Of a stretch of 64,000 nt of DNA, positions 58,283-64,000 are shown piece by piece (positions within the stretch are counted from its first letter, which is position 1; each line of letters starts with the position of its first letter). The notes beneath the pieces were generated by a model, which saw only the letters and a program-made list of their open reading frames with translations, searched no databases and was not told where the DNA came from. Source of the DNA: Arbacia lixula (taxonomy: Eukaryota; Echinodermata; Echinoidea; Arbacioida; Arbaciidae). The DNA is taken from assembly GCA_963669155.1 (NCBI GenBank), contig OZ022597.1, forward strand, positions 4,242,029-4,306,028, given 5' to 3'. The position numbers and the translations under genes were made by a program.

Positions 58283-58552
58283 GAGATGCAAGCATGCTTT
58301 GAGTCCAAGAGCATCGGGCTATTGCAGGAGACGGTTGCCAAGATGAAGCCGGAGGACGCCTCCTACCACATGAAGCGCTGTGTTGAGTCAGGGCTCTGGG
58401 TGCCTGGGGGTGGTGAGGCGGGGAGCTCCCCTGATGGCCTGGAAGGTGCGACCAGCGACGAGGCCGCAGCAGGGGACCAGAAAGACGAGGAGGAGGTTTA
58501 CGAAGAGATCGACGATAACCCTCCGACCACAGATCTGGACCATGTGGATTAG
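58283..58552 (+). CDS. CDC37: CDC37 exon 10 (stop)
   Basis: 270 nt including TAG. Starts EMQACFESKSIGLLQETVAK, then MKPEDASYHMKRCVESGLWV and PGGG. The acidic tail is longer than in human and ends DLDHVD. Acceptor ACCCTCCAG|GAGATG. The upstream in-frame start near 58151 lies in the intron and is not used. Confidence 0.97.
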   Translation, partial: EMQACFESKSIGLLQETVAKMKPEDASYHMKRCVESGLWVPGGGEAGSSPDGLEGATSDEAAAGDQKDEEEVYEEIDDNPPTTDLDHVD

Positions 58553-59699
58553 CCGTTATGTGCCGGCCGTGTGGTACGGACTGGGACGTTGTATGAAACG
58601 TGTTGATGCGGAGACTTATGAAAAAGCCTGTTTGGAGTTGCGACAGGCACATCGGGGCTTGTCCCAATTGACCATGGGTCATTCATGTCACTCCTGGAGT
58701 AAATGAAATGTTATGCAGTAAAATGTGATGTATACCCTGCAAGTGTGAACCAACAGTGAGAGAACCTTGTCCCACGTATGCCCGATGGTGTTGTCATATG
58801 GGTATCAGATAACATGGTTCTACTGCATTCTAGCAGGTTGTAGTTGAGTGGCCTGTCTCACTGTACCTCCCTGTGGCTTACTAAACTGGGATTTTGAATA
58901 CATACAATGTTGTTCATGATATATACGATGGTTTCGAGGATGAAATACAGGAATTGTCCTTTACTCTTTTCTGTTCCAGGGTTTTATTTTGAGACTGGTA
59001 ATATACTCAATTCCCATAAGGCAGGCTTTGGACTGGCACAAGGAATTTTTACTCTTTCTGAGCGTATACAGTGTAGTAGTGTCAAACAGGTAAATTCTCG
59101 CGTGAGCATTTATTTTCATGTTTTGTTTTTTTGCGCAACATAGTGCCAGTGTAAATTCAATATAACATGCTATTTTTGGATGGCTACATGGAGACTCGCA
59201 TGTCTATCGATGTATCCCTTTACCATCAATGAGTGCAGCGTTATATACCATTGACCATCACGTTCATGATAATGCTCTGTGCGGGGCTTAACTGATGATT
59301 TGAATGCAAATGGGGGATTTTTCTGTAGTGAGATATAGTTCTTGTGTACAAAAGTAACTCCCTGCGAATATGTTGTGGGTATGGTGTGCCGCAAAAATGT
59401 ACTTCCTCGAAAATGACTGGTTTTTACATTACAATTCAGGCATTTATGTTAGTTGAGGAATGGGGGTGGGGGTGATTACCTGTTCATCATCCCCCTCTCC
59501 CCCCCCCCTCCCCACACACACACTAACTCTCTCTTAGTAGATGATATATGCCTGTCTAAACGTCTGATGCATTATTTTATGCATTATTTTACCTGTGCAT
59601 TTGATGCATAATTAGAAACATGTTTTTGCACACATCCCCTAAGAACAAATATCCCTTCAACAAAAACAGAAAGAGCAATGTATTAAATCATACAGCACA
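58553..59699 (+). other. CDC37 3' UTR and downstream sequence
   Basis: No gene seen. The first few hundred bases should be 3' UTR. A C-rich run is at about 59491-59520. Confidence 0.5.
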
Positions 59700-59862
59700 C
59701 AACATTTAGGAGACCCCACGCATGTGACGTCGCAAAATTAAAATCTCAAAACTTTCATATCCTCTGATGTCTTTTCGTCAAACCTTCACTAATATGTTTC
59801 TTTTATGTTTCTGCTTTTATTGAAATCAACTTTATTTTAAGGGTGGTCAATCCCTTTAAGTT
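59700..59862. mobile_element. Half copy of the 47329 element family
   Basis: Shares GACGTC, TTTTCGTCAAACCTTCACTA, ATATGTTTCT and the end GGTCAATCCCTTTAA with the 47329-47600 family. Confidence 0.55.
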
Positions 59863-60310
59863 ATATAATCTGATGCCTGATGATATAGTACAATTATTGA
59901 GAGGAAAATCTTTATTCCAGTGTATAATACTTGCCTGTATTTATCAGGATCTACTGGCAACATGGGTTAAAATAACTACTGGTTTATGGAAGGCTAAGTC
60001 TTATCTTGAATTTTTGTTTATTGATATTACAATATCACATGATTACAGTAACATTATTTTTTTTTCAATTTCAATTTTTACTTATGGGTGGAAGCCAACT
60101 TTTCTCAAAAATGAATTAAATTGTGAATTGAAGTAAAGAGTATGTTCATGTAAAGATCATATCCCTTTACCAAATTTGGAAAGTTAGCAATTTGCATTCT
60201 ATCAAACAACGGTGTAAGTCTTAATCTGGGGATTTCTGCAAAAGATTGAGTTAAATCCCCCTCTTTTTTTAACTTTAAAGGTAGATTAAATTTGACTCCC
60301 ATTTCAGTTG
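59863..60310. pseudogene. Coding-looking fragments of unknown origin
   Basis: A plus-strand frame (LYNLMPDDIVQLLRGKSLFQ, to 60136) and an overlapping minus-strand frame (60302-60105, with FAEIPRLRLTPLFDRMQIAN) both have ordinary residue mixes in AT-rich DNA. The head-to-head layout resembles the inverted LINE at 42975, but I cannot name the family. Confidence 0.25.
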
Positions 60311-62400
60311 CCTTGACATTATCATACTGTGAATGAATGTAAGATGCTCCACGTAGAACAATGATTGTTTGGGAGAAATAACAATTGCCAATTCATAATG
60401 GAAATATGAACTTTAAAATAATTTTTGATTTAGTGCCACAATGAAAGTTATTTCCAATTTACACACAAATATTGGTGCATTTAAACTTGAATCGAAGTAT
60501 TTAACATAATGATTGCTAATTTTAGTGAGTTTGGGTGATTTAAGGTAATGTTACAAAGTCAATAATTTGTGATTGATGAAATTGTGAGCATTGATGAAAA
60601 ATTTGTAATGAAACGTGGAGTGCATTGCTCCATTAAAATTGTTCACATTAAGCTGCCTAGAGATGTTTTCAGAAATTTTGCTTAAGCTGCAGGAAAAAAA
60701 TATAACTGACTCCTCTGTATTTGTTATCTAGCGTCAGAGGGATATTCAAAAGTGTTACATGTGACTGGCCCATCATAAGGTTTCATTAAGGGATATACAA
60801 ATAAACATATCTCGTTCCTTCCTTCGAGGCACCAGTGAAACCAATGCTAATTCGGTGCCTTTGGTATTCACTCTCAAAGTCATTTCATTGGTCTAGATTT
60901 CAATTGCACCTCTCAAAGGGGTATATATTGGCATACTATTATCGCAAGCTAGGATGGTGTTCCTGTGCGGAAGAGCCAGCATGGGCAGTATAGCTATGGA
61001 AGCAGAGTAAAAGATCTGTCATAATCTGCCCTTAACTTCCTTCTGGTTTGCAAACAATTTTGTCAAAAACAAAGCTTCTAGAGACAAATGGGCAATTAAA
61101 GAAATTTCTTTTCAAGTTGACAACAGGTAAATGATGGCCCGGCACATGGAACATCAAAGCATTGTCATGATTATGGAATGCTTTTGACATTCATGAGCAT
61201 GCTTTAGAACCCATACATTTGAATGTATTATGTTCGAGTTTCTTCTTCTTTCTAACACCTCCCTGGTATAGTTCTGGAAGTGATGGATACACTCTGCAGT
61301 GAAATCAATTCTTTGTGTGGCCATGTTCTCATTTTGCAAAAGCCAGTTGTCATTTACATTTGATTTAATGTTCATGGCAACACTTACATTTCTGTGAAAA
61401 TCCAATAAGCAGAATCTCTGGCAGGTCTCCTTGATTTGAAACTTGTTTCTCTGTCGAAACGGTACGTGGAAGATCTGGAATCACATGTGGTAGATATTTA
61501 TATCATTTGTTTTCAGAGTAGCATTTAATTGTCAGTTGAATGATAGCCTTTCTTCCTGATGTAGTAAATATGTGTCAAATCTGCAGCCTGTTCCAATAAC
61601 AACTCAAATGATTTGTTTCTACATTCACATGTCTGAGCAAACCTTGTTGAAGATCTATTCCAATGCGATCCAAGCACAAATCTGCCATTTTTTTGTAACA
61701 TTATTGATAAACATCAGAATCCTGTCTTGTAAATCAACAAATAAAGAGTTGTGATTGATCCCAACTTGACATGATTTGACATGATATCAATTGAAAGAGG
61801 AAAGTCGTGGATGTCTAGCAATGCATGCAATAAACCTAATGCTCAAAATGTACTTACACTTATATCAACTTTGATTATGTTTTTGATAGCCATTGCTTCC
61901 AACAAGTAGCACACCTCCCCTACATACATACCATTCTTGACTCGTGTGTGTCACTTAATGTGCCTGGTTTAGTATAGTAAGATTTTCTTGCGTTTGAAGT
62001 AGTTTGGATTGTAGATGCTACATTTGCCCAACTCACTACAAGCGCATCTATTTTACAATTCTGTTTGTGCATTTGTTATGTTCAGTATGAAGTTTAACAA
62101 TTATTTCTTTTATTGTCAAATAAATGACATACACAAGCATTGTTTTTGTTTTTCTCCTATTTTTTATTTACCATTTCTCGATTAAAAATTTGTTTTAATA
62201 AATGCACTCAACTGGGTGGTCTTAGCATAGAAAGGTCACACAATGCTACACCAAACCTGAACAATGATACAAGGAGGATAACAAAATAGGAAAGAAGATA
62301 ATAAACAGATGACGTAGAAGAGAAGAAAGGAGGAATCAGAAGAACAAGAGGAACCAGGAGTGGTATTCGAGAACGATCTTAAATACTAACTTAGTCCTTC
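60311..62400. other. Intergenic, no gene seen
   Basis: AT-rich sequence with AATAAA words near 60800 and 61739, either of which could end the CDC37 transcript. A short minus-strand frame at 61154-61405 is not recognised. Confidence 0.45.
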
Positions 62401-62930
62401 AGTTCTCTTAACAATGTGCCCAAAGTATTGAAGATTTCGTTCCATAATTCCCCTTCTGAGTGATAGGTAAGTCTGTGTTCAGAATCCGTACATTTGTTCT
62501 CCTATCTTGCCAAGACACATGTAAAAGCCTTCTGTAGCTCCACATCTCAAACTCGTCTCTTTTTCTATCATTCTTAGTCATGGCCCAAGACTCGCTTCCA
62601 TATGTAGCACTGGAGAATGCAGTTGCACGAAGAAGTCGAACCTTCAGATCGAGTGACAGGCCTCGGCTTTTCCAGATATGAGACATGCCCTGCATGGATG
62701 ATCGTGCTATTGCCAGTCTTCTCCTTATTTCTGTGGTGTTCTCTCCGTTGTCATTGATTATGGATCCCAAATATCCAATCTTCTTTCCATCTATGATGAA
62801 TTTTTGTTGCTGTCTTTGCCAAATATCATTACATGTATTTTAGTCTTTTTAGGGTTTAATCGAAGATTTTTCTCTTCACTTGCCTTTTTGCTAAAGTCAA
62901 TGAGATCTCTGAAGCTGCACAAGAAACATT
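62400..62930 (-). pseudogene. Decayed LINE reverse transcriptase, C-terminal part
   Basis: Minus-strand pieces in order: EEKNLRLNPKKTKIHVMIFG, then after a frameshift KKIGYLGSIINDNGENTTEI and RRRLAIARSSMQ, SLDLKVRLLRATAFSSATYG, FEMWSYRRLLHVSWQDRRTN, and after another shift RNLQYFGHIVKRTEG. This is the usual end of an endonuclease/RT-type LINE protein (thumb region, YRRxLxISW block, FGHIxR). Two or more frameshifts make it inactive. Confidence 0.85.
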
Positions 62931-63751
62931 AATAATGATTAAAAAAAGAAGTGCAAAACGAATAAAAAAAAGAGGAGCGGGGGTTGGCTGAAATGATCTA
63001 GATAATACTTTAATCATCGTTCAAGTGATTTATTCATATTCCATAATTAAATTGCCTCCTCGGCGTGAACCTGAATGTTGTTTACGTGAATTTGGAAGTA
63101 AGCCTACTTTCAAGTGAGTTGGTACATACGGGAAAAGTATTAACGTTTAAAGGCGGTGTTTACATTTTTGCAAATGCAAAATAACAAGTATATCACAGTA
63201 GATAAGAAAATACTGTTAACGTACTTTGACTTTGAGCGAAATTATATTGATCTTAAGGCTTCTAGTAGGTTTTGAACGGGTCGACCAAAACTTCCCCGGT
63301 TCATGTAACCTAGAGACCAAGACTGCAATCGGCAAACATCGCGGTTCTCCGCTCCGAACTCTCCGTGATTGTCCCAACTAATACATGTGGGCTGTCCGCG
63401 GTAATTCGAGCAGTGCGTACAATGCGTGCTCCGCGCTTCTGGCCGCTGCAATATATTATGAATATAGACTATGGTTGCTACGTTTCAAATGTATAGAAGG
63501 ATAGGTTTTCTGACTGAGATTTCGTACACGTTATCGTTAGGGTATACTGCTGATTTCTGACGAGTTTCATGACTTTTATAAATAGGCTACCCTGGTATAT
63601 ACCGTTTGCAATTTTAGAACAATAAATGATGTAAATATCCTAATTATCCTAACCATAAGAAAATACTGTTTAAGAACATCCCTCGGAATATAAGAACTGT
63701 ATCAAGAATGTTAATGTTTTTTTTTTCTTTTTATTAACCATAACATTTAAA
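62931..63751. other. Intergenic, no gene seen
   Basis: A CpG-bearing stretch at about 63290-63440 stands out from the AT-rich surroundings and could be a promoter or exon of an unseen gene (weak). A piece of the 22284 repeat family lies at about 63500-63600. Confidence 0.4.
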
Positions 63752-64000
63752 GGGCATATACTGTACTGGGAAGTTATTTGCCCTCAAATGATCCACATAT
63801 GGAGAAATCAATGATTATTGATTAAATCCTCAAAATGTTCGGCCCGAACATTTTGAGGATTTGTGATTTAATCACTCATTTCTCCAAATGTAGATCATTT
63901 GAGGGCAAATAACTTTCAGCAAGCTTCTAAAATAGACAATACATGAATTTAAGACCATTGGCAAGAAGATTGCTAACAATTACACTTTGAAGGCTTTTTT
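63752..64000. mobile_element. Palindromic MITE, GGGNATA family, copy 5 (cut by window end)
   Basis: Starts GGGCATATACTGTACTGGGA, then skips about 110 bases of the left arm, and keeps the centre GTTCGGCCCGAAC and the right arm up to the window edge. Confidence 0.85.

Larger units (their letters stand above)
44747..58552 (+). other. CDC37: CDC37 gene, complete, 10 coding exons
   Basis: All ten exons join in phase to 394 codons plus stop (human CDC37 is 378). Known role: a cytosolic co-chaperone that binds client protein kinases through its N-terminal part and Hsp90 through its middle domain. Seen here: MVDYSKWDHIEVSDDED with Ser13 in the acidic CK2 context whose phosphorylation is needed for function; the kinase-binding [18 protein letters not shown]; a charged coiled-coil region (about residues 30-110); PWNVDTLSKPGF (from residue 112); the middle domain with LVCEETANYLAIWC, QVAHQTIIMQYLLELAKS and RLGPGGLDPVEVFESLP; and a C-terminal SYHMKRCVESGLWVP followed by an acidic tail. 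The start context is AAAAATGG. No poly(A) site could be chosen; AATAAA words occur near 60800 and 61739. Introns 4 and 7 carry exon-edge arrays. Confidence 0.97.

Overview
This is animal genomic DNA. It holds two spliced genes with large introns, GT-AG splice sites and intron phases that match exactly, set among many dispersed repeats. The genome type (long introns full of small palindromic elements, short ACATGTAC runs, long G or C homopolymers) fits a marine invertebrate. An invertebrate deuterostome such as an echinoderm is my best guess, but nothing here settles the species. No prokaryotic gene, rRNA, tRNA gene or CRISPR array was seen.

Left two thirds (about 1-40,715, minus strand): the 5' part of a DENND5-type gene (Rab6IP1 family, a DENN-domain Rab exchange factor). 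Four coding exons were located (40,619-40,715; 15,019-15,128; 7,197-7,998; 3,611-3,804), joined in phase into 401 codons covering the N-terminus, the uDENN and most of the cDENN region. The rest of the gene lies beyond position 1. The 25.5 kb first intron holds no gene I can support. It is full of MITE-like elements, GA-rich tracts, a direct duplication of about 0.9 kb next to a 200-base assembly gap, and simple repeats.

Middle (40,716-44,746): a 4 kb intergenic space between two divergently transcribed genes. It holds a CT repeat and a young 1.2 kb LINE insertion with a 16 bp target-site duplication, a poly(A) tail and the internal inversion typical of twin priming. A perfect three-unit heat-shock element lies 47 bp before the CDC37 start codon.

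Right (44,747-58,552, plus strand): a complete CDC37 gene, the Hsp90 co-chaperone that delivers kinases. It has 10 coding exons and encodes 394 residues. Downstream are repeats and decayed retroelement fragments to the end of the window.

The most unusual signal is a set of tandem arrays built on exon edges. At four splice sites in the two genes, the splice site and 15-65 adjoining exon bases have been tandemly copied into the intron. CDC37 intron 7 is the extreme case: eight donor copies are followed directly by ten acceptor copies, and almost nothing else is in the intron. Every decoy site I translated leads to an early stop codon, so only the outermost pair gives full-length CDC37. Two antisense copies of the exon-7 donor unit also sit in intron 8 of the same transcript.
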